64,000 nucleotides of DNA from Sordaria brevicollis (lineage: Eukaryota; Ascomycota; Sordariomycetes; Sordariales; Sordariaceae), in assembly GCA_033439795.1 (NCBI GenBank), contig JAUTDP010000002.1, positions 3,534,001 to 3,598,000 on the forward strand. The letters are read 5' to 3'. Shown piece by piece: positions 1 to 11,492 of the stretch. The notes under the pieces are model-generated. The model ran no database searches and was not told where the DNA came from. It worked only from the letters and a program-made list of their open reading frames with translations. Every line of letters begins with the position of its first letter. Positions within the stretch are counted from its first letter, which is position 1. A program made the translations under genes and the position numbers.

Positions 1-2148
1 TGGTGGTAGAAAGGTTCGAGGTCTAGAAAGGTTGCGTAATTCGTTTCTGTTTCGATATTGAGTGGGTTTATGGTGTTGCTGAAGGATGTGTAGGTGGTTG
101 GGTTGAGATGAGATGAGACTCTTTCTGTTCAAGCTCGTTAGCTTCAAGATACTTTCATCTTTCTTTCCAACTTGACAACTCTGAGTATGGCAAAGCATCA
201 AGTGAGAGAGGTAGCCAGCCCGTAATAAGGATTCTTGCAAACTCACCACTCAAAACCACGTCGTCGCTATGGTGCAGTGTTCGTCCAAACTTCTGTATAC
301 CAAAATGAAGCTGAGGTAGTGGTAACAAGAAACCAAGCGCCGGCAGAAACAATCCAGATCGTCGCCGAGCTTCTTATAGCTATGATCTTAAAATAAACTT
401 AGATCCGCCGTTTCGTTTAGGTTGAGGTTGACCGCCTTTGATGGAAACTCCAGAAGCTCTTCTCTCAAGTGTTCTCCGCAACTTCGATGCTTGCTAGGCC
501 GGTGCTAATGCAGGTTGGTTGTGATTGTTGTAGGTGAACTTTTGAAACTTCGTGTTGTTCTCTGGCGTGGGATGCGATGAGGGATGTGGGATGGGCGGTA
601 TAGAGGTTTCGTCGTCTTAAGCTCTTCTCGTTGGAACTTCTTTGCTGATAGAAAGAGGAAAGAATGGGGGAAACAGCTTCGGAATCGAGCAAGAAGACGT
701 CTAGCCACCGAGGGACAAGAAAAGATGAAAGATCAGGAAGAAAAGCGGTAAGTCGATAGCATCACTCACACGCAAGTCGGCATTCCACTCAGTTTCCAAC
801 GCAACGGCGGGCAGGGCAGGGCAGAGAGCAAGCAAGCAACAACAACGCGTGGTTAAAGTGGGTGGGCGGTGGGCGGGCAAGGCAAGAATAGTCTACATCT
901 ACTGCTGCTGCCCCAAATTCACCCCGCCTCCTTCTTTTTAGCCATTTGCTTACGATTTACAAGCATTTCACAAGTAAAAAAGCCTGCTTGTTGTAAGGCG
1001 GCATCGTAAGTGGTCTCAGTGCAGGCGGGCGGGCAGAGTGAAAAAAGAAGAAGGCTGGTAAACAAGTCGTACCTTGCGGGCCCCGCCAAGTTTGTTGCTA
1101 GGGCGCGTCCTCCGGTTGGCGTTCGGTTGAACGAGCGATGTGGTTGAGATGGACAGGGGTAACGGTTGGGCTGGAGTGGACACGGGCCACTCATTCGTCC
1201 GCTTTTAGAAACACAGCTGGACGAGGGAAGCTAGGAATTGGTCACCACCGTCAGGTACTTGGAGCTGTTACCCCTGCCTGGCGGGATGCTGATGGGATTG
1301 GGAACATCTTCAACATGTGCGACTCATCAAGTGCGGATGCTAGTATAACAGATCTAAAACGAGCATAATGAGCTGTGTGCGAGCAGGCAACTGAAAGATG
1401 TGCATCAAATACATTTTGACTACAAGATATAGAGTTCGTCAGGAATAAAGATGCTCTCCGCCAACCTTGGGGATGAACCAAGAGGCAACACTTATTCCAA
1501 AAGAAACTCAAAGTGAACAACCATTTTCCTTGAACGCCGCACCAAAGATTGCTACGCCTCGAAACAGATAACTCGCCTTCTCTCCCTTACCCACGGTAAC
1601 ACATGCCTTTCTAATCTGCCACCCCATCAAATCAAGGTGTCGAGTAAAACCACGCTGAGAAGAACATTCCCCAAGTGATAGAGAGCGGCTGAAGTCAAGG
1701 ACTCCTCTCAAGCCCACTCTTGATACCAGCATGCGATCTCGAGCCCCTCCACCAACCACGCGTTGAAACCATTGACAAAATGAAAAGATAATGGCTCATT
1801 TAGAGACCGAACAGGTTGTGCGTCTCCGGGACAAACGTGCCGAAGTCGAAGTTACATGTCAGAGAGGTCGCCTGACGTGTTCAAAAGGTACAGGTAAATG
1901 TGGTCGCGGCCGATTCAGCAGTGGACGCCTAGAGCTGGTTATAGCCAGGCAAAAGCGTCCAACGCCAAGGGACCGTACTTGGACGTTTTCGAGGTGCTCA
2001 ACTTGAGGATGGCTGAGTGAGGAGGAACACGATGAAATCATTTCTTCGGAGGACGGCCGCGACTACGCCGAGCAAACGGGGGCGGCGATTTGGTTTGAAG
2101 AGAAAGATCGGGCGATTGGAGCCTTTCAGGAACTGCGACCTCGGTACT
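1..2148. other. Left-edge non-coding region
   Basis: No gene is supported here. The open frames are short, overlap on both strands and have no recognisable domain or splice structure. The right part must include the 3' UTR of the minus-strand hpo gene. The left part could be regulatory or UTR sequence of a gene lying outside the window. Confidence 0.4.
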
Positions 2149-3130
2149 CTATTGCGAGACGCTAGCTTCGCGATCCTCCGAATCGGGGTCCCTCTTGATG
2201 ATGCGCACGTGGCGCTCGTAGAATTGCAGCATCTAGTAAACAGAATTAGTAGGGGCTCTTGAAGACATTGACAGGGAGGTAGAGTATACCTTCTGCGGGC
2301 ATCTCTTGTAGATGACGTCCGTAGTATGCTGTGTCTTGTGGCCATTCTTCCATGTCAGGTACACCATAAGCTTATGGGTCTCCTCATCTTCGCAGGCATC
2401 AAGTTGGGCAATGTGTTCCTCCCAGCTTCCCGCTGGAGGCTTCCAGGCGGCGTTCTTAGCTGTCTGGGGCTCCTCCGAGTCCAGAGGATGGTCGCCGTTC
2501 TTCCTCGACCGCTTGTTGCTGCTGGCCTGGGGGGTGCCAGAGTGGGAAGACGGCCTGCCACGCTTCTTGGACTTTTGGGCAGCAGCATGCGCCTCGAAGA
2601 TCTTTTCGCGACCACCAATCTTGACGAAGTACTCCTTCAGTCTCTCTGACGCGCCCGATCTGTGATACGGAAGGTGATATTTAGCAAAACGGAACAAGAC
2701 GTCATAGTGGTTTCGCGATCCTTACATCAAAGTCTCCTCAGGCTCCCATGTCTGGTCGGACTTCTTCTCATAACCTTCCCACTTCACAAGGAACATTGGC
2801 TCGTTCTGCAGGTGCGAGTTAGTACAGCCTCATGGAAAGTTTTGTTGAAACGGTGTAGCGTACATCGCCGTTGAGCATGTGGTCGAGGATCTTCTCGACG
2901 ACGTAGACATCTGCATCCTCGTCATCGCCCTCCTCGTCATCCTCACCGTCCTCCTCGGCGGCATCACCATTCTGTTCCTCGTCATCGAAATCCTCGGGTT
3001 CGGGGATGCTGTACTTTGTTGCCTTCTTATCGCGCGACTGCTTCTTTGCGCTGGAGGTCGCCGAGCGAGTGTCGAGCTCGACGTCGGAGGCGGCCTCCTC
3101 GTCGCTCAGGGCCGATGGATCGTAAGGCAT
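2149..3130 (-). CDS. hpo: Heterochromatin protein 1 (chromodomain + chromoshadow domain)
   Basis: This is HP1, which binds methylated H3K9 through its chromodomain and dimerises and recruits partners through its chromoshadow domain. In Neurospora it is needed for DNA methylation of RIP'd DNA (family knowledge). I build four exons: 3130-2864, 2805-2726, 2659-2290 and 2232-2149, all with GT..AG introns, giving 266 residues. Residues 1-74 are acidic. The chromodomain spans about 75-125 with a complete aromatic cage (Tyr76, Trp98, Tyr101) and the hallmark TWEPEE. A basic hinge (KKRGRP, NKRSRK) follows. The chromoshadow domain spans about 194-250 (SWEEH...VYLTWKNG...MLQFYERHV). The start was chosen as the first ATG giving the usual HP1 layout; an in-frame upstream ATG would add 78 atypical residues. 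The gene is transcribed away from the 5929 gene across a 2.8-kb shared upstream region. Identification as HP1 is very sure; the symbol assumes a Neurospora host. Confidence 0.95.
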
Positions 3131-5928
3131 TGTAGCGTTGTGTGGTACGTGAGGGGATGTGGCAGGGTATGTTGTTGCGCCGCGATATCGATGCGGGAGG
3201 TTATAGCTGGAAACGGGGGCGGCGGCGCGTCGCGATTTGGCTGGGTGGTCCGGGTTGTTAAGTGGTAAAGTCGGGTAGAAGAGGTAGGGACAGTTGATTG
3301 CGCCCGGTGGGTAAATTCTGTGAAACAGGCGCCAACAGACCGGTATTGCAGCTTTGATGTTCAAACAAGAAACAAATCAAGATATCAAGCCACGCGCAAG
3401 ACTGTCTTTTTTCTGGAGAGTCGTGTTAAGAAAGAGGCTTGCGTAGTAACCGATCATAAATTTGATGTAGGCGTTCTGCTGCAGTGATGCACGAACGGGG
3501 AGAGATTCAGACAGACCACACTGAAGTGCGCTGAGATTCTAGGCCTGCACCAAGTGTCCAAGAGCTTCTGTTCCTGTCCGCCGCGCTGACGCGGAATATT
3601 GTGGACCTCGAAGTGAGGCTGGAGAGCTACCAGTCTGTGGCGCGTGTGCTTCACGTGATCTCGCGTGGTGGGGAGTCGAGGTCAGCTTGTGGCTGATGGC
3701 GATGCTGGTTGGTCAATTCCGAAGGTCTGGACCAGCAGATCATTTGTCGACTTGGTAACCAGGCGCAACGATCTGTGACCGAACCTCAACTTGAGAAATA
3801 CATGAATGATAGCACTGGAGAAAGGTGATGAATGTGGAAGAAGGAAATCGGGTCAAGGTCTTGTGCCGTCGAGGATATTTATCATTCGAATTCCGTTTGC
3901 TCTCAACAGTCTGGCAGGTGCAAATCACAACTGATACCGCCCATAGGTGACGTCAGATGAAATGGAAGATATCACGAACACAGAAGGTAGTCCTGGAGTT
4001 TTGCAGTTCCTCTTTCCAAACAGAACTTGCCTGCGACCCAGACTCCGGACGAAACTTTTCAAACAACAGAAGGTTTCCTTGTACTTGGAGAAATTATCTC
4101 TATGGTCTCGGACGAAGTATTGTTCCCAGAGCTCAATAAACATGTCCTGCTATCATCATTAACCAAACAAAAGTCGGGCCATCAAACGCATCAAAACAGA
4201 GAGAGGGCTCCTTAAAGTGATAGATATTCCACGGCCCCCGATGTAGTCTTTAGTGCTGCCTCTTCTTCGCTCCGTCGAGCAAGTGGTGCAATCCATGATG
4301 AAAGGCGCAAGCAGCTGCATATGATGGAACACAAACCGCATATGAACCCTTTCGATTTGCCCGATGGCACAAATCTTTGTCGAGCTATGTACGATGATAA
4401 GATGAAGCGCCGTTTCAAACCTCACAAAAGGCAATCATATTAGAGACAATCTAGACACTTGACAAGATCTCTACACAGAGGCTTCCACATCAGACGGAGT
4501 GGTTGAGAGACTACAACGCGTGTGAATCGGATGATGTTGAACTGGTTGGATTGATCAACCGCCTGGCGCTAAAGACGCGGCTCCCGTCGGATGGCTCGTG
4601 CCCGAGTGGGTGGGGGAGGCGGGAGGAGAACTGAGCCGCGATCGACTGCGTTCACAGATCGGAGGACTGAGAAGGGCTGTCTTTCCCATGTATTCTCCAT
4701 CATATTGATATTTGCACAGGTATTGTCCCCTATCTGATGATACGAGATGGCGTCCATACCTATATCAATAGGTAGATACGAAGCTGAGCTCAGCTACTGT
4801 TTACTGTACTGGCGTGGACTTTGGTCGAAACGAGCGCAATTTGGTTGTGCATCTTTGCGCAGATGCAATTTCTCCACTGCAGGTACAACCAGGCCGGTCC
4901 TGGATCTGAAAAGGTGCTGCCCACATGGCAGTAAATATGTACTTTACAGAACTTGAAGATGATCTTGCAGCCCTGTTCTATAATTCTACCAACCTAAAGA
5001 GAGAACGACAGCAACATGGCCTTCGTTGGGAAAGAGCTTCTTGGGTCCTCATTGAGAACTGAAGCTTGAAAGTTGAAAAGAGGAAATCGTGCCAAGCCCA
5101 CGGATGAAGTGTGTACAGAAATTGTCTACCCTCGACCCTTATTGGTACCAAATGCAAAGGCCCTGGTCAACTTTTCCTGTACAGCAACCCCCCTATACGG
5201 TGCGGAAGGAGCAGAACAAAAACGGAGAGGTTCATGTTCCCGTCCCCAATTAAAGTTTACATCTGGGGTCCCGGCCCGCTCTCATTGAACTGGACCGTAC
5301 CGACGCGATACTATCGAGACCTTCTCAACTTTTTCCATTTCACTCCCAAAATTCAGTCGAGACCCATTGGCTTGGGACACCTCACATAATCTTTCAACAA
5401 TTTCATCAGTCGAACTCGGCTCATATTGCGCGATAATAGTTGTTGACGATAGCCCCCGTCCTCAACCATCACCAAGACAACCATCAAGAAATTCATCTCC
5501 AGCTCCCCGCGCCGAGCTTGTTATCTTGCGCGTATGCTTAAATCTTTCTCATTATACGGCCCATCATCAATAGTCCGGTAACTCTCATTGAGCAGTGTCC
5601 TTCACCAGAGACAGCGCATCAAATTCTCACCGGAGCGCCGTGAACTGCTTCCGAAAACCCGGCATCTTAAGCTAGGGTCCACACACGGCTTACCGGGCTT
5701 CTACGGCAACAAAGTACTACTATCATCGACTTCAGTGTTCTAAACACGTGTCGTGGGACACCTCCATTGTTACTATCGTAGTTGGAGCTCTTTCATCTGA
5801 GCTCAGAGCTCGAAACCCCGGACTTCATAGCTCAGTTACCTTTTCCGAAACCAACTCCGCATCTCCGGGACCGGCACCGGCACCGGCACGGCACGGCACA
5901 CACCCGGAACCAGATCAGCCCACACAGA
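3131..5928. promoter_or_regulatory. Divergent intergenic region, hpo / 5929 gene
   Basis: This 2.8-kb stretch separates hpo (minus) from the plus-strand gene at 5929, so it holds both promoters and 5' UTRs. A short CCGGCA/CGGCA repeat lies at about 5873-5898, just before the start codon of the right-hand gene. No other coding region is supported. Confidence 0.5.
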
Positions 5929-8123
5929 ATGGCCGAGACAGATACGCCAGCCCTCTCAGTTGAGGAGTCAACCCCAAACGGCCCAAAGCACGTCAAGGAC
6001 AAAAAGTGCCCTTGGTGCGGCCAGCCATTCACTTCATCGTCCCTGGGCCGCCATCTTGACCTCTACGTCAGACCCAACAATCCAAAACAGCCTGACGGTA
6101 TTCATGATGTCGCCGCCATCAAACGTCTTCGCGGAACGATAACCAGGAGGAGAACCAGGGGTGTTCCCAGGCGAAGAGACCCCTCAGCATCTGCTGCCGG
6201 CAGCGCAACGCCGGGAGGACCATCCGGGGATGGCTTCAGCCCTGGCCCTTCTGATGCCGCCCAATCTCCAGCTCAAGGTGGATTCAATGTGTTTGACGCG
6301 AACCCCAAACCCACTGCTCACACTCGCGGAACTGTGAACGCGTTTTACGGGAGGAATTTCCCCTTCAAGACCCCTTGGGAAGTCACTGGTGTCATGAACG
6401 AAGATGAAAGGCAGGCTCTCCCAGATGGCCCAAGGTCGATGGCTTCTGGACAAGCACCGCATACATCGTCGTTTGGCCAGCAGCCTTTGAATAGTCAGCA
6501 AGATCCAAGGCAAATGATCCAAGACGCTCAGGATACGGCCAGAGCGGCCGAGCTCGCCCTACGTGAAATGATTTGCTCCTGGAGAGCTGCCAAGTAAGTA
6601 CTGTCTTTAAAACCTTGTAGTCCGGTGCTGATGCTGATTCATATCCTAGATTGCACCTTGATGTGCACTCGATGCCCTTTGACTTTGACCCTCTAACCCT
6701 GGACTTCCCTGCCTTGGTCCTCCAATGCCTCCAGCCACCACCCACCATCTTCTCCTCTACCTTTTACCCAACCCCCACCTCCTGGTCGCTCCAACCGCCC
6801 GGATGGGACCAATTCAAGGCCCTCGAGAACTACTTTCAAGAAGAGTTCAAGACATGGCGCATCAAGTGCAAATCCGCCACCACCGCCGTTAACGAGGACC
6901 TCAGCTACCCACCAGCCGTCAACTTTGTCAAGGTAGACATCAAGGAAGCGATCCGGCGCTCAGAAACCATCAACAAATCTCTCGAAAAGAACGTTGCGGA
7001 GCATCTAAAGAAGGCCTTTGGTGTCTGGGAAGCCATGAGCCAGTTCGACCGGGAAAAGATGTGGCAGCTCGAGCTGGCGCGCAGTGTGGCCCGCAAGCAA
7101 AAGGAGATCAACACGCTGAAGGAGGAACAGCACCGCGTCAGACAGGAGAATAACAACCTCAAGCAGCAGATCGAACATCTCAACATGCTGCAGCAGCCGC
7201 GCGAGTACAAGCTGCAGACCCCCATCACTATCCCGATCGAGAAGAAGCTGATTGACTACATGTCCGAGCTCATGGTCGTCCATAATGTGTCTGGCGTCGG
7301 CATGGAGCCTAAACACCGCCATGAGGACCTGAACACGATTTGCAAAGAGGCGATTGATCGTTGGAAGAAGGTGGTGCAGTCTGGGCGACAGGGTCCGCCG
7401 GCATCCGCACCTGCACCTGCACCTGCACCGGTATCAGTACCAGCTCAGGGGCAGCAACAGCAACAGCCAGAACCACAGCAACAAAAACAACGACAGCAGC
7501 GGCAACCACGAAAGCAACAGCAGCAGGCACCGCAGGTGAATGGGCCGCCGCCGACGCAGTCACAACCAGCACCAGCGCCGCCGCCGCCGACACCACCGCA
7601 GCCGCAGCCGCAGCCCATCGTGCAGCAAAATGGAAACATGCACCACCAACCGCCACATCTATCCCAACCGTCACCCCAACAGCCGCCGCAACCTCAACAG
7701 CCTGTATACGCGCCCGTAACCGAACCCCAATTCCCTCAGGCCGCGGCTGTCCTAAGCGGTGGCCCTGCTACTCCTCACAATCCCATCGCAAGTTACTACT
7801 CGGCGGTAGCAGCCGATTTCGCCGCCAGGAATTCTTCAACCTCGTCGAACGTAGCTCCACAGCAAGCGCACGTTATTAGCGATGATGAGGATGAGGAAGA
7901 CGATGGCGGGGACGGCGAGGAAGGAGAGGAAGGAGATGATGGCGATGAAGACGACGATGAAGGGGAGGGAGAGGGAGATGAAGAGGACGAAGATGCTGAG
8001 ATGGCTGGTACTGAAGACGCGCAACAACAACCAAAAGAACAACCACAAACGCAGAATGGGGCTTCATCAGGAGCTGCCGGTGGTGGCAGTAATGGAGCGG
8101 GTGAGCCGATGAACACGGACTAG
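5929..8123 (+). CDS. Cys-x2-Cys N-terminal, coiled-coil, acidic-tail protein
   Basis: Two exons, 5929-6593 and 6650-8123, joined by a 56-bp GTAAGT..CTAG intron that restores one frame, give 712 residues. I do not recognise a named family. Near the N terminus is CPWCGQPF with Cys27, Cys30 and His42, resembling half of a C2H2-type zinc finger, followed by a basic stretch (RRRTRG, RRR). A conserved-looking middle region (about 225-350) rich in aromatic and charged residues leads into a predicted coiled coil (about 360-402, KQKEINTLKEEQ...). It is followed by Gln/Pro-rich low complexity (about 470-590) and an almost purely Asp/Glu/Gly tail (about 627-672). This suggests a nuclear scaffold or chromatin-associated protein (inference). 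The start is the ATG of MAETDTP; an upstream in-frame ATG at 5782 would add 49 residues of repeat-rich sequence. Confidence 0.85.
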
Positions 8124-9783
8124 CAGTCTTTTGGATATTGGATCCCTCCTCGTCCCTCTCATGGAATATTGTACTCGAGAGACGAAGGCAAGTGGATCTC
8201 AGGTATTTGCAGGGACCCAACGCCAAAAACGTTAGCTCGTCCCATGGCAATCCGAAGATATTGCGAGGAGAAAGGGATACACAGCGGAAGTTACTGCTTC
8301 CAAAGTCCAAGGAGGTTGCGAGCCTTACGATGGGGTGGCTTTGAACCACTAGTGTGAGTACGGCTAAAACACAGAATGAGAGGGCATATATATCCTCACA
8401 ATTGATCACGTTGGTGGTTGGGACCAGGATGCGAGGAACTGGTTGGTGGTCTAGTCAAGAAGTGAACAAGTCGAAAGAGAGGGAAGATATGAAGGATGGG
8501 AGTGAATCTACTCATACCTCCGTCAGGATGAAGCATGTGTTCAATGAGGAAAAGCGAAATGAAAGTGTCTCGCACTTTGAACAAAGTGGTTAAGGTAACT
8601 ACTAAATGTATCTGTAGACTTAAATAAATAACAATGCATGTACCCTACCTACTACAAAATGAATTTATGTGCACTTGAAGTACTTGGTAGTATGAAAACG
8701 TTGCCATAGAAGACCCTGGAACATTCCTGATCCTTATACTTACACAGGACAACTGACATATCGCTACTCTCTCTCTTACAACATTCTTTCACTCCTCTCT
8801 TCGCCCCATTTCTTCAATCCTGTGGGAGTCCCGTCATGCCTCACTCGTAGGCTAGCCTCTTTCCACATTTACTTGCGCGGGAGACGAGACAAAAGTGAGG
8901 AATGAAAGTGTGAAGAGAGTGAAAGTAAAAAATAGAGAGTGAAGAGAGTGTCCGCTTCTATCTTCCACTCTTCTCAAAAATCTTATATCGGATATATCAA
9001 GTCCAGCGTATATATATCTCTTCTGAGACTGAATCATACTCGACGGAAATTATTTGTTACAACAAATTTTTGGGGATGTCCATGCTCAATGTTTGGTCTA
9101 TTGAAGTTGGGTGTCAGGTTCCATACCTACCTATCAAGTTCCACTTTCCCTCTCTAACATGAGCCCAGTTCAACTTTTGTGCCCTTGTATGGATAGAAAA
9201 AAAAGAGCTAGTGGTCGTATAGGGAGCTGAGTTGAGTGGAGGTAAGAAGGTTCAATACAAGACGTGGCGTATTGCCTCCCCGAAACAGAAGAGCTATACT
9301 TTTGCCTCTACGTCCGTAGTGAATTCGATAAAGAATGAGCGAAAAGAGACATGTGGCTTGGTTAGGTATGGATCATGGCGTTCATCTACCGTCTTTTTGG
9401 GTTTGGAGTTTACTTCGTGTTATTCCTTCCAAGTTCTTTCTCCTTCAGGTTTCCTTTTTGGGCACTCGTTCGCAAATGTCTGGAGCTTAGGATAGGTGAC
9501 TTGCCTTAGTAGCTTTGATATCTTGGAAAGAAACGAGGAGGCACTTGAGCATATTGTGAGCAGACAAGGTATCAATGACATAATTGTCGTCGTTACCACG
9601 TATGAGGACAAAATTCACCAAGTACATCTTGAACTCGAAACCGAACCAAAACAAAACGATGGGCAAGCTGAGCTCATCTGGACTCGGGATGCAAAGCCGA
9701 GAAACGGGGCGGGAAAGGCTCATGCTTATGTTTATGTATGCATTATATGCGGCGGTCATCCCATTCTTTTCCATCTGACAGAT

Positions 9784-9816
9784 ATCAGATCACATCAGAT
9801 CACATCAGATCAGATT
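9784..9816. repeat. Short tandem repeat, unit ATCAGATCAC
   Basis: Three consecutive near-perfect copies of a 10-bp unit containing GATC. Confidence 0.8.
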
Positions 9817-11152
9817 AATTCTTGGCTCTTGCTATAGATAGTTCCTCGGTTTGTATCATGTTAATATTCCGCGGCGCCCTTGGCTTTCCTGGATCTTTCT
9901 CTGGCTGACTGACGAGGGAATGGAATGTGCATGCTATTTGTAGCCGTTGGAAAGAAAAGTTTGTACAACCTGAAGACGGCATGTGGTCAAACTGACTGCA
10001 ATGTCCACTCACTCTCCTGTAGTACAATAAGAAGGCAAGTTCCGAATAATGTCCCATGTCTTGATAATGTTTCCAATGTTTCACAGGATTTTAAAACATG
10101 CCCTCTTTGTGTTATAACTTCAGCTTTAGTAAAGACAGCCTCGGCGCCTGTCCTGTCTCTTGGAATGGAACGGAACATGTGTGATCAGAAATTTTCTTTC
10201 TGAAACAAGATTAGACCTACTACCTGCCTTCTTCAGCCTGCGGAGAGTTTTCTTTTTCTCGGTCCTTTCTAGAAAACTTGGAGGTATATCTGAGGTTCAT
10301 ATAGGCCCGATGAGAGACAAGCCAAGGAACCATGTGAGAGTGTCAAATGTTGTTGACGCCTATGGAATGGAGGTCATGCCAGGTACTACCAAGATTGGTT
10401 CCCGTTATGATTCTCCGTGATCCTTGTCCGTGATTTAGACGCGTACACACACCCTGGCGTAGATGTGGGATATAACTCAGCGTCAGTATGAGATGATGAA
10501 AGTATATGCATTCGTCATGTAAATGAGATGAAAACCCTCAGGGGACTTGTTGAATATGCCGAGCTTTCGAGCGCTTGTTTTCTCTCTTGTTGTGTCACAT
10601 TCTCTCGAGTGTCATCAATCGTTGTTCGTTCGTGAATGGGAAGGAGGTGTGATCTCCCCCCAGCAAGCAATAATCCTTGTCATTTAAAAGTCCAAGATTT
10701 GATTGTTGACAGGGAAGCGACTCATGCAAGAACGTCCTCTCATCATTCGCTCATTTTTTTCTTCCTTTCTTCGGCCTGCTTGATGAAAAAAAAAAACCCA
10801 TGGATTGATGAGATTGAGTGTGGTCCAAACTCGATTACCGGAATGGAGTCGCGCAATAAGATTTTGGCCATTTCGCCATGGAGATGTGTGACTTTGTGTG
10901 TGTGGTGGGAAGTTTGTGGGAAATGTGTGCTTGAAATCGGCGACGATCGACACCCATGGGGATTCATGGGAAGTTGGGTTGGGGGGGCCTTGTTTGGTTG
11001 GGGTTTGGGGTTTGTGTGGTGGACGGAAAATTGGGCAGCGAAAAGAAAATCAAACTGATCAAAGCTGAAATCTTGAATTTGGGTGATCTTCACATGGAAT
11101 GAAGGTGTGTGAGCTCACAGAGTCCAGAACTTTGAAAGAATCAAGACAATGG

Positions 11153-11492
11153 TTCCCAAACTCAAACGCCTTTTCAGTCTTGGCGGAGGGATGTGTACAC
11201 ACGCCGCACACAACTATCGATGGAAGAACGAAGTTTCTGGATTTCATTCGCTTGCATCTCTTTCAAATTAAAAGATATAAAAAATCTAATGAGTGATTCG
11301 GAATCAGCGCTCTTAAGACTCTTATTTTACTTATTATTTTTAAATTTGAAGAGAGTTGGTCACTTCGTGTTTTTTTTCCTAACGGTCTAAATGCCCAAAA
11401 AGCTGTTAAAAACTGTCAAAAGTTGTCATAGTTGTGTGCGGCGTGTGCACACATCCCTCCGCCAAGACTGAAAAGGCGTTTGAGTTCGGGAA
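11153..11492. mobile_element. MITE-like 340-bp inverted-repeat element
   Basis: Two 65-bp arms, 11153-11217 and 11428-11492, are reverse complements with only two mismatches, both transitions. They enclose 210 bp of AT-richer sequence with no coding potential. The outer ends read TTCCC...GGGAA. This is the architecture of a miniature inverted-repeat transposable element or a foldback insertion. I see no clear target-site duplication outside the arms, so transposon origin is an inference; an inverted duplication is the alternative. Confidence 0.6.

Noticed and set aside
7309..8409. Several long frames opposite the acidic/Gln-rich tail
   Set aside because: Shadows of CAG/GAT-type low-complexity codons in the real gene.
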